Origin: Hymenobacter sp. BRD67
GTDB lineage: Bacteria; Bacteroidota; Bacteroidia; Cytophagales; Hymenobacteraceae
Direction: 5' to 3'
Assembly (NCBI RefSeq): GCF_013256425.1
Contig: NZ_CP053904.1
Coordinates: 2,108,001-2,172,000, forward strand
Length of the DNA stretch: 64,000 nt
Part shown: in pieces, positions 1-7,206 of the stretch
Layout: each line of letters begins with the position of its first letter
How positions within the stretch are numbered: position 1 is the first letter of the stretch
The notes under the pieces: model-generated
Told to the model about the DNA's origin: nothing
Seen by the model: the letters and a program-made list of their open reading frames with translations, nothing else
Database searches by the model: none
Program-made: the position numbers and the translations under genes

Positions 1-1
1 G

Positions 2-2053
2 GCCATCGCGCCGTTTCAGCGGCAGAGCTTTTACCATACGGCGCGCTTTGCGGAGGTGCTGCTGGGCAAGGACCGCACCATCAAGCAGCCCCTTAATGTA
101 GACCTGGCGACGCTCGAAGCGCAGCTCACGCGCATGGCCTACCTGCTTATTCTGGTGCGCGAGTACGGCGCCGAGGCGCCTGAAACGGGCTCTTTCATTT
201 TTACGGTGCCCGATTATCAGATTGGCCTTTACCGGCACTACGGCCTCAGCCTCGACTCGACCTTTGTGCAGGTGCGCCTGGTGGGCCAAAAACCGGTGCT
301 GACGCCCGAGCAGGTGCAGTTGCTGCTCCACAACCGCCACCGGCTCGACCTGTGGCACGAGCTACTGCCGCCCGAACACTTTGCGCTCGAAGGGTTTAAC
401 CTGTTGCAGCTGGTAGATGTAACAACCCAGGAAATTTTGTCGGAGCTGAAATACGACCTGCTGGAGCGCGACGTACTACAGGCTTCTGACCGCCTGGAGC
501 AGATTCAGGAAAAGCTGCGGGTGCTTTTTTCGCGGCCGGCGCTGCAAGTAGGTATTGCGGCCTACGACGAGCGCAAAAAGGCCTTTGTAGATTTTGGCCG
601 CAAAATCAACCACAGCTTTCTGATTAAGCAGCTCCAGAGCCAGCAGTTGGAAGGCGAGTTTCGCCTGCTCTACGAGCGCCTGCTGATTGAGCGCCGCCCG
701 CTGGTGCTCGAAAACGTGGCCACCGCGCCCAACCTGCCCGAAGGCCTGCGCCAGCAGATACTGGGCATGGGAATTCACTCGGCTATTCTGGCGCTGCTGC
801 CCTACGGGCCCGACACGGTGGGCCTGCTGGAGCTGGGCTCGCCCAATCCTGATACGCTGGACGAGTTTGACTTAGAGCTGGTTAACCAGTTTGTGCCGCT
901 GTTTGCGGTGGCCGTGAAGCGCAATGCCGAAGACCTGGAAACCCGCATTCAGGCAGTTATCAAGGAAAAATTTACCGCTATTCATCCCACTATGGAGTGG
1001 CGCTTCAACGATGCGGCCCGCCGCCTGCTGGCCCGGCAGGACGACGGCGACCGCACCGCCGAGATGGAGCCTATCGTGTTTGAGGATGTATACCCGCTGC
1101 ACGGCTCCTGCGACATCCGGGGCAGCAGCATGGCCCGCAACGAGGCCGTGCAGGGCGACCTTATCGAACACCTTACCCTGGCCAACCGGGTGCTCAAAAA
1201 GGCTTCCGATTTTCAGCAGCTGCCCATCCTCGACGAGCTCAAGTTCTACGTTACCAAAAACCTGCGCCGCCTGCGCCAGGGCATCATCAGCGGCGATGAA
1301 GTGAGTATCTACGACTCGCTGCGCACCGAAGTAGAGCCGCTTTTTGAGTACCTGGCCCAGAACACGCCCGAGCTGCGCGCTACCATCGCCGCCTACTGGC
1401 AGCAGATTGACCCGCGCCTGGGTATCCTGTATCACCGCCGCCGCGAGTTTGAGGAAAGCGTTACGCGCCTCAACGATACCATCAGCGCTTACCTCGACGA
1501 GGAAGAAGTGAAGGCGCAGCAGATGTTTCCGCACTATTTCCAGCGCATGAAAACCGATGGCGTAGAGCACAATATCTACGTGGGCGGCAGCCTGGTGCAG
1601 GACAAGCCCTTCGACCTGGTTTTCCTCAAAAACCTGCGGCTGTGGCAGCTGCTGGTAATGGTGGAGATAACCCGCCGCACTAACGCGCTCAAAGCCGAGC
1701 TGCCCATGCCGCTCGACACAACCCAGCTTATTCTCATCCACTCGCAGCCGCTGAGTATCCGCTTCCGGCAAGACGAGCGGCAGTTTGACGTGGACGGTGC
1801 CTATAATATTCGCTATGAGATAATTAAGAAGCGAATTGACAAGGCTGTGGTGCTGGCTACCGGCGAGCGCCTTACTCAGCCCGGCAAGCTGGCTCTGGTG
1901 TACACGCAGCCCCGCGATGCCGCCGAATACATAGAGTATATTGATTATCTACAAGACCGTAAGCTCCTGGAGCCCGGCATGGAAGAGCTGGAGCTCGATG
2001 AGCTTCAGGGGGTGAAAGGCCTGCTGGCCCTGCGCGTGACCGTGAAGCTGTAG
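2..2053 (+). CDS. GAF-domain protein, 5' end outside window
   Basis: The frame is open from base 2 and the first in-frame GTG (56) lies inside the protein, so the true start is upstream of the window. About 683 residues are visible. A GAF-like sensor fold is the only part I recognise, roughly residues 160-300 counted from 56, with hydrophobic strands around LQVGIAAYDE and HSAILALLPYG. The rest is leucine-rich and charged, with no signal peptide or membrane segment, so it is predicted cytoplasmic. No kinase, GGDEF or HTH motif follows the GAF part. A strong terminator starts 11 bases after the stop. Ligand and output are unknown; the GAF assignment is by pattern only. Confidence 0.75.
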   Translation, partial: AIAPFQRQSFYHTARFAEVLLGKDRTIKQPLNVDLATLEAQLTRMAYLLILVREYGAEAPETGSFIFTVPDYQIGLYRHYGLSLDSTFVQVRLVGQKPVLTPEQVQLLLHNRHRLDLWHELLPPEHFALEGFNLLQLVDVTTQEILSELKYDLLERDVLQASDRLEQIQEKLRVLFSRPALQVGIAAYDERKKAFVDFGRKINHSFLIKQLQSQQLEGEFRLLYERLLIERRPLVLENVATAPNLPEGLRQQILGMGIHSAILALLPYGPDTVGLLELGSPNPDTLDEFDLELVNQFVPLFAVAVKRNAEDLETRIQAVIKEKFTAIHPTMEWRFNDAARRLLARQDDGDRTAEMEPIVFEDVYPLHGSCDIRGSSMARNEAVQGDLIEHLTLANRVLKKASDFQQLPILDELKFYVTKNLRRLRQGIISGDEVSIYDSLRTEVEPLFEYLAQNTPELRATIAAYWQQIDPRLGILYHRRREFEESVTRLNDTISAYLDEEEVKAQQMFPHYFQRMKTDGVEHNIYVGGSLVQDKPFDLVFLKNLRLWQLLVMVEITRRTNALKAELPMPLDTTQLILIHSQPLSIRFRQDERQFDVDGAYNIRYEIIKKRIDKAVVLATGERLTQPGKLALVYTQPRDAAEYIEYIDYLQDRKLLEPGMEELELDELQGVKGLLALRVTVKL

Positions 2054-2064
2054 CGAAAAGCAAG

Positions 2065-2094
2065 GGGCTTATGACCGCAGTCATAAGCCCTTTT
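2065..2094 (+). terminator. Rho-independent terminator after the GAF gene
   Basis: A perfect 11-bp stem (GGGCTTATGAC/GTCATAAGCCC) with a 4-base loop (CGCA) is followed by TTTT. It sits between the stop at 2053 and the convergent gene ending at 2176. Confidence 0.85.
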
Positions 2095-2175
2095 ATGTCA
2101 CACTAGCCCTAGAAACCTAACGGCTACCAAGGCCTGCAAGACCTGTTTGGCGGGCTTCTTAGTTCCAGCCCGGCA

Positions 2176-3632
2176 TCACTGCACAACGATGCGCTGGCTG
2201 AATACGCCCTCGGCGGCCGTCAGGCGCAGCACGTACACGCCGCGCGGCAGGTCGGCCACGGATAGCGCCACCTGAGGCGCCGACAGCTCGCGGCGGCGTA
2301 CCTCGCGACCCAGCGCATCGAGCAATACGGCGGTGAGCGGGCCGCCCGGCGTGGCCAGGCGCGTTATCGTTAGCTGGTCGGTGGCGGGGTTGGGGTACAC
2401 CTCGATACCGGCCAGCTGCTGCGGGCGCGTAGCCAGCACACTCTGATTGAGATAGATGCGCACCGTGTTGTCGCCCGCGCAGGCTACTACCACGTCGGGG
2501 CGCTGGTCGCCGTTCATGTCCCGTACCTGCATTGTGGTGGGGTTATCGCCCGTGGCCAGTTGCATCGGTGTGCCGTAGCGCGTGACGTCGCGGGCCCCGG
2601 TATGCTGAAAAACCTGCAGCTTATTATCGGCCGTGAGCACCAGCATCTCCGGCTGATTATCCCCGTTAAGGTCGGTGAGCAATACTTGGCGTGGTGCAGC
2701 CGAGAGGGCATAAGACACTTGAGCGCCAAATTGCTGCGCCTTGAGATTCAGAAAGACTATAATATCGGAACTACCCTCCTGGGCCACGGCCAGGTCGGGC
2801 AGGTAGTCACTGTTCACGTCGCCGGTGGCCACCTGAATGGGGCGCGAACTAGTTGCTAAGCGAACGGTACTACTTTTATCCCAGAGTTGGTAAGGATTGT
2901 ATTTTCGGGCAAAACAAACGTCTACTTCATTGCCGCCCGGATTGGTAAGCACAATGTCCGTTGTGCCATCGCGGTCAAAGTCATCTATGGCTACACTTGA
3001 GGGCCCATAGCCATAATGGAAAGAATCAATTATGTTCGGGTTTATTTGAGTGGAGGTCATCAGTTGCTGCCGGTAAACCCTCCTTGCTGGAAAGTAGTCG
3101 CATCATAGGAATAGACAAAATCCGGCAAGCCATCGAGGTCAATGTCCGCAGTAAGTAGCATAGGGTTCGTACTCATCGCCCCTGTTCCTCGGCCGAAGTA
3201 GTTGTCATTGGGCCTGTTTACAACTGGAGTGAAGGTGCCGCTGCCATCATTTTTATTCGTGAGCAGCGTGAACTTAGAATCAAGCGGACTAATGGCCACC
3301 AGGTCCAGGGGCGCCGTTTGGTACGAGTTGCTCAGTGGTACGGCAACCAGCCCCGTAGGCCCCACCCCGATGGGGTACGTGCCCACCGGTGTGGAGGTGA
3401 AGGAGCCACCCAGGCCCTGCTTATAGATGCCCACCGTGCCTAACCCACGCTGGCACACGGCAATGTCGGCACGGAAGTCCTGGGTGAAGTCGCCCAGGGC
3501 CAGCACGTTGGGATAGGCGCCGGCCGGCAGGGTAATAACGGCGCCCGGCTGCAGATTAACGGCGGGGGCAAACTGAGCCAGCACCATGTGGGTGGGGGCT
3601 AGCAGGGAGAGCAAGGGTAAGAGTTTTTTCAT
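2176..3632 (-). CDS. Secreted FG-GAP/VCBS-repeat protein with T9SS sorting domain (one frameshift)
   Basis: The start is ATG at 3632, giving an MKKLLPLLSLL signal peptide ending near VLAQ. Several FG-GAP/VCBS-like repeats follow, seen as short Asp-rich calcium-type loops (DIDLDGLPD, DFDRDGTTD, DLNGDNQPE, DMNGDQRPD), predicting a beta-propeller. The last ~75 residues form a type IX secretion C-terminal sorting domain (VYPNPATDQL near its start, GVYVLRL near its end), so the protein should be exported and possibly surface-anchored. The reading frame breaks at about 3060-3080. One extra G in the run whose complement is CCC at 3078-3080 would join both halves, and repeats continue on each side. 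I read it as one gene with a sequencing error or a recent mutation. Ligand is unknown. Confidence 0.75.
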
Positions 3633-3776
3633 AGGATTAAGTAATGGGCCCAAGTACGGGTATAAGAATGATGACTACTAGCGGCGAAATATACGAATGG
3701 ACAAGCGGAAGAATGGGACTGACTCTTCTATGGGTGCGTACTTATGTTAGGATGGTAACAAATCAACATGCTCGGG

Positions 3777-3818
3777 CTGGCTGCCATCGTTGAGCAGCTG
3801 CGCCTCTATGTAGCCTGG
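3777..3818 (-). pseudogene. Scrap of RHS core sequence
   Basis: On the minus strand these 42 bases read GYIEAQLLNDGSQ, against GYVEVQLLNDGSQ in the RHS genes at 5.8, 8.3 and 10.8 kb, with about six base differences. It has no start and no flanking RHS sequence. It looks like the worn remnant of another orphan RHS module beyond the present end of the array. The rest of 3633-3950 shows no gene. Confidence 0.6.
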
Positions 3819-3950
3819 GGCAGCTTACGAGTCTAAAGGGCCAGGCCTTCAGACACATATCCGTAGATTGACCTCCGTAGTTAGCCACTGCCCGGTGGAG
3901 GACAATACACGAGCTACAAGCTTGCGCAAGTTTGCAGATACCAATTCCGG

Positions 3951-4298
3951 CGTATTTTATTTGTAAGCAAGGCGTATGGTGGTCATACGCATGATTTCAC
4001 TATATTTAAAGAAATTTTTGCTGATTTTGACTTTTCTGCCTTTAGCGTTCACGTGGATTCAGTTTTTATTGGATTAGAAAAACACGTGATGTCAGCTTTT
4101 ATATTTAGACCTTATAAAGCGGCTAAAAACAATCCTTTAACGGACTTTCAACGAGCTGTAAATGCCTGCTTGGCACGCTTTCGGGTATGGGCCGGGCATT
4201 CTATTGCAAAGACGAAGGCTTTCTTTAGTTGCGGATTGAAAACAGGATGCTTCAGAAAAATAAATTGGATGATGCCGTATCCATCTGTGTTGAACTAG
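3951..4298 (+). pseudogene. Transposase remnant, C-terminal half, IS5-like DDE type
   Basis: An open frame from about 3951 to the TAG at 4298 reads like the second half of an IS5-superfamily (DDE_4-like) transposase: VSKAYGGHTHDF, then VHVDSVFIGLEKH with the likely second catalytic Asp, then PYKAAKNNPLT and ARFRVWAGHSIAKTKAFF, which matches the usual R.RVE..I...K.F tail. The N-terminal half and both inverted repeats are missing, so it cannot transpose. It borders the distal end of the RHS array. Family assignment is from memory of the motif order. Confidence 0.65.
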
Positions 4299-4366
4299 TT
4301 AATTTCAAGTCAAAATTAGCGAAATGCTGACTATCAAATTTTAGTAAGCCTATTACACGATAATAG

Positions 4367-4801
4367 TTATTTATACTCCACTCGCCAATTTAACCTATCC
4401 AAGTCTTTGACCTTGTAAGCAAACTTCCTGGTGTAAAGCTGTTTCTTGACGAGGCTGTCAAATGACATGCTTTTTAGAAGTTTCTTGTCAAAAAGAAAAA
4501 TGGTCAGTGTACTGTCTTCACATTTATTGTTAATGTAGTCTTCCCAGCCGCCTAAAGATGGCGGTATGTGGGCCGAACTATCTCTTGGTGAAGACCATCG
4601 CATTCTATCCCATAAGGTGTCCCCACTTATACTTTTAATAACAATAGGGGAGGTAAACCGATTTTTATTTGAAAGATTGATAAATACTGTTTCTGGCGTT
4701 TTATTCACTATATTCAATCTCATGTCAAAAGTATCTATTACACACGTGACCAAAAAGAATGGAAGTACAGATATCACGATGCACGAAATTATTTTTGTCA
4801 T
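4367..4801 (-). CDS. Candidate immunity protein for the metallopeptidase RHS tip
   Basis: The start chosen is ATG at 4801, 16 bases after the stop of the RHS module at 4818. It gives MTKIISCIVISVLPFFLVTC, a hydrophobic leader followed by Cys, so either a lipoprotein (the lipobox LVTC is imperfect because Thr precedes Cys) or a protein with one N-terminal membrane anchor. The mature part of about 125 residues has no family I recognise. Its immunity role is inferred from position only: RHS toxin tips are normally followed at once by their cognate immunity gene. An envelope location would fit a toxin acting outside the cytoplasm. Codon use is AT-rich, unlike the housekeeping genes nearby. No other function is suggested by the sequence. 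Confidence 0.55.
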   Translation of the reverse strand: MTKIISCIVISVLPFFLVTCVIDTFDMRLNIVNKTPETVFINLSNKNRFTSPIVIKSISGDTLWDRMRWSSPRDSSAHIPPSLGGWEDYINNKCEDSTLTIFLFDKKLLKSMSFDSLVKKQLYTRKFAYKVKDLDRLNWRVEYK

Positions 4802-4817
4802 TGTAGTGTTTTTAAAA

Positions 4818-5936
4818 TTATTTGCCAGCGTAGTTAGTGCCAAAGTAGATTGCTGCCCATTGATCTGCACGCTGTTCGGTATAAAAGTCATGATGTTCTG
4901 TAGAGTTAGAACCTCTTACTAAGTCAAAAACACTTGGTATGCCAATAATAAACATGTATTGCACAAAAGGAATTTGGGTAGGACTGTTAATATCGGGAGC
5001 AAAGCTGAAATCTAAAAAATGACCATACTCATGTTGTAATACTTGGACTCGAGCAAGTTTTTTAATGGATGGATGAATGAATATTCCTATGCCAGGAATC
5101 GTAACGGCTGTATTCTCCTTAACGACGGCAGATGATTCATATATTTTTATGCCTGGATATTGTTTCTCATCACTAATATCTTTGAGTCCGTTCCCTAAGT
5201 TTAAGGCGAATCTCGGAAATAGGCTAGCAATATCATTAAAGTCATTGGCATTCATTGGATTCGTGTAAACTTTAACTGTCGTATAGTAATACGGACTAAC
5301 CCACTTCCCATTGACCTGGATATTAGCATAGGTGCCATTCCTCGGGTCGTATTCACGATAGCTACCCAGGTAGCCGCCACTCCCGTCCCCCGTCCTAACA
5401 TCTGGACCACCCAATTGGTAAGCCGCGTAGTCTAGGGCTGAACCTGACCAGGTTTCTTGCCCTGTAGCAATATCGCGCGGATTCATCAATCGCCCATCCA
5501 TGATGATTGGTTCGTCGCCATTTGGGTCATTAAAATTGACCGGGTCATTATTGCCGAATGCGTAGGGACTACTATCCGCGTACGTATCGGCCAGCGGGTC
5601 CACGCCTTGGAAGCGCCCCGTGGTGGGGTCATAGTTGCGGTAGAATGTGCTATAAACGCCGCCTTCACTGCCCAGCAGGGCATCCTCTAACGTCGAGCCG
5701 CCATTGAACTGGTCCTTGCTGACCTGGGGCTGGGCCAGGGTATTAACCGCTACCCCACTCAGGGGCAGGCCAAACGGGTAGTAGTGCTGCTCCTGGGTCA
5801 CCAGCAGCCCCTGCTGGGGCTGGCGTATCGTCACGGAGTCAAAGTACACCGCCTGGCTCCCATCGTTAAGTAGCTGCACCTCTACGTAGCCCGCCTTTTC
5901 GGCACGCCCGACAGGTCGGGCGTGCCGAAAAGTCAT
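4818..5936 (-). CDS. Orphan RHS C-terminal module with HExxH metallopeptidase-like toxin tip
   Basis: A protein of 372 residues. Residues ~15-145 match the end of the RHS core of the parental gene, including the RNYDPTTGRFQGVDPLAD block and NDPVNFNDPNGD, where the toxin tip begins. Residues ~230-372 are unique. HEYGH at 302-306 followed by a Glu near 354 (EQRADQWA) is a zincin-like zinc site, so a peptidase-type toxin is predicted. The ATG at 5936 and first ~12 codons come from a 38-bp palindrome (5895-5932), not from RHS. The module has no shell, signal peptide or secretion domain, so it is an orphan tip, either a reserve for recombination into the parental gene or expressed alone. The tip is AT-rich compared with the core. 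I know no named family for this tip. Confidence 0.7.
   Translation of the reverse strand: MTFRHARPVGRAEKAGYVEVQLLNDGSQAVYFDSVTIRQPQQGLLVTQEQHYYPFGLPLSGVAVNTLAQPQVSKDQFNGGSTLEDALLGSEGGVYSTFYRNYDPTTGRFQGVDPLADTYADSSPYAFGNNDPVNFNDPNGDEPIIMDGRLMNPRDIATGQETWSGSALDYAAYQLGGPDVRTGDGSGGYLGSYREYDPRNGTYANIQVNGKWVSPYYYTTVKVYTNPMNANDFNDIASLFPRFALNLGNGLKDISDEKQYPGIKIYESSAVVKENTAVTIPGIGIFIHPSIKKLARVQVLQHEYGHFLDFSFAPDINSPTQIPFVQYMFIIGIPSVFDLVRGSNSTEHHDFYTEQRADQWAAIYFGTNYAGK
5895..5932. repeat. 38-bp palindrome at the start of an orphan RHS module
   Basis: Perfect 18-bp arms (CTTTTCGGCACGCCCGAC and its complement) surround a 2-base centre. The left arm joins RHS core sequence; the ATG of the orphan frame lies just beyond the right arm. 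An identical copy lies at 8371-8408. The parental gene has only a short CCCGAC-AG-GTCGGG palindrome at the same place. Confidence 0.85.
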
Positions 5937-5964
5937 ATGATTTGTACTTTAATTATATAATAAT

Positions 5965-6450
5965 TTAATATTTAAGGGTATTTTTCAATTCCTCAAAATT
6001 ATCGAACCCGTTGGATAGGAAATAAATGTTTGTTATAATACCATTAGAGAAAACACTGGCCTCCCATATATTACCAGCGCCTTTAAAAGAACTACTTTCT
6101 AGTCTATTAAACTCTATAATCTTAGAGGCATTTATAATTAACTCCTTCTTAAAAAACCAGCGTGTAGTGATAAATGTCCATGAATTTTTATCGACACTAC
6201 AGGCACTAACGACTTTATTTATATAGTTGCCACTAATAAATAAAGGGAAATAATATAGATAGACAAAAATACCAGAATAAAAGGCCGTTAGGTAAAGTGA
6301 AAAATAAGGTCGAAAGCCAATCATATGGTATAGCCAGTAAAATACAAGGATTAAGCCCAGTGGCCCTATGCGAAACATAAGTCTCTTGGGAGAGCGTTTT
6401 CGTGTTTCTATATATACCTTTTGAAAGGTATTGCAATGGAAATTTTCCAT
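5965..6450 (-). CDS. Membrane protein, candidate immunity protein of a lost RHS toxin (copy 1)
   Basis: A 161-residue AT-rich gene, identical to 8441-8926. Two close hydrophobic segments (about 24-46 and 49-74) predict an N-terminal helical hairpin in the membrane. The remaining ~87 residues (KKELIINASKIIEF, ending in FEELKNTLKY) look like a small soluble, possibly PH-like domain. The ATG at 6450 lies 5 bases after a TAG that closes a relic frame resembling RHS tip sequence (6456-6545). This gene order is that of an RHS toxin and its immunity gene, but the toxin is gone. I recognise no named family; immunity is inferred from position. Confidence 0.6.
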   Translation of the reverse strand: MENFHCNTFQKVYIETRKRSPKRLMFRIGPLGLILVFYWLYHMIGFRPYFSLYLTAFYSGIFVYLYYFPLFISGNYINKVVSACSVDKNSWTFITTRWFFKKELIINASKIIEFNRLESSSFKGAGNIWEASVFSNGIITNIYFLSNGFDNFEELKNTLKY

Positions 6451-6455
6451 GTTTT

Positions 6456-6545
6456 CTATTTTCCAGAAAGATTTTTTGTTGAATTATAGGTATCGTATGC
6501 AGCACTTGCAGTAGAGAAGCCTCCTTCAACTATCCCAATGCTGGC
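6456..6545 (-). pseudogene. Tail of a third RHS toxin, cut by a repeat element
   Basis: Read on the minus strand in one frame, the last ~29 codons before TAG (6456-6458) include IVEGGFSTASAAYDTYNST. The SAAYDTYNSTK stretch resembles VAAYDTYQATK in the intact URI-type RHS tip. The frame meets a TAA inside the CTGGCGCGAG-family element that ends at 6541. I infer a toxin tip whose body was lost when the element inserted, leaving its tail and its immunity gene. An identical copy lies at 8932-9021. Confidence 0.5.
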
Positions 6546-6721
6546 ACGAGTTTAGGCGAAGCCCTAACTTGTGCCTTTTATAACGTGGAGGTTTTACCTC
6601 CACTGCTGCGCCAGCGGCAAGGCGGGACCGCGCCGCCAGGGTATTCCGGCAGCTCGTTCTATGGGAGGCACAGCCTCCCCGAAAAATCAGGACGAGTTAC
6701 GTTGCGCTAAACTCGCGCCAG
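6541..6721. repeat. MITE-like element, copy A (181 bp)
   Basis: The ends are inverted repeats: CTGGCACGAGTTTAGGCG on the left and the complement of CTGGCGCGAGTTTAGCGC on the right. Inside are nested hairpins such as GTGGAGGTTTTACCTCCAC and GGGAGGCACAGCCTCCC. It is highly similar to the complement of copy B (44713-44895) across its length. No transposase and no convincing frame lies inside. Confidence 0.8.
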
Positions 6722-6781
6722 TTGAGATAAACGAATTCTCAGTCGGAGAGGGATCCAGCTAAAACATCAATTTTTATTTTT

Positions 6782-7204
6782 TTAAATGTAAATAGAAGGG
6801 CGATTATAAGATGATACAGCAGCAGTTAAATCATCTTTAAGCGTTTTAGTATTAAAAGCCTTTATTTTATCAAGAAAGAGCAAATTATCCAAAAAATATC
6901 GTTTAGTTAACTGCACAATATCCTGCTCACCAATACTAGCGTAAGGAATTATGAACTCATAAGTAAATTGATAACTTACAACGTTACCACTTGCATCTTT
7001 AATCCGGCTGAGACGTGGACGGCGATATTTATAAAAGCCCTCAAATGGCGGCCCTTCACATATCAGTCCAACATAAATATCAAGATTAATCGAAAAATAC
7101 TGCTTACTAGCGGCTACAGACTGTGCCAGCTGTCCAATTTCCCAGACAATGCTACTAAATGCTCTTGTCTTCTCGGTAATATGTGAAGTAAAGAAGAATA
7201 TCAT
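6782..7204 (-). CDS. Candidate immunity protein for the URI-type RHS tip (copy 1)
   Basis: A 140-residue, AT-rich gene whose ATG at 7204 is only 2 bases past the end of the orphan URI-type RHS gene (7207). It is identical in protein to 9258-9680, which follows the parental RHS gene in the same way. There is no signal peptide; the first residues are somewhat hydrophobic. The protein is predicted cytoplasmic, where a nuclease toxin would act. No named family is recognised. That it travels with the URI-type tip in both copies at the same spacing supports a cognate pair; neutralisation itself is inference. Confidence 0.65.
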   Translation of the reverse strand: MIFFFTSHITEKTRAFSSIVWEIGQLAQSVAASKQYFSINLDIYVGLICEGPPFEGFYKYRRPRLSRIKDASGNVVSYQFTYEFIIPYASIGEQDIVQLTKRYFLDNLLFLDKIKAFNTKTLKDDLTAAVSSYNRPSIYI

Positions 7205-7206
7205 AC

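Noticed and set aside
872..1771. Long antisense open frame (299 codons) opposite the GAF gene
   Set aside because: It is a mirror of GC-rich codon use on the other strand; the sense frame has domain features and a terminator, this one has none. The same holds for long antisense frames opposite RecQ, MutS2, MurB and the ABC gene.
4053..4298. A small independent gene beside the RHS array, perhaps an immunity protein
   Set aside because: The frame extends upstream to 3951 and reads as the end of an IS5-like transposase, on the opposite strand to the array.
6233..6529. 98-codon frame overlapping the membrane immunity gene (also 8709-9005)
   Set aside because: Same strand but another frame of the 161-residue gene; it only partly overlaps the relic toxin tail and has no features of its own.
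6571..6762. Open frames inside the MITE-like elements (also 9047-9238 and part of 44434-44865)
   Set aside because: They follow the hairpin arms, differ between copies in frame and direction, and have no start signals.
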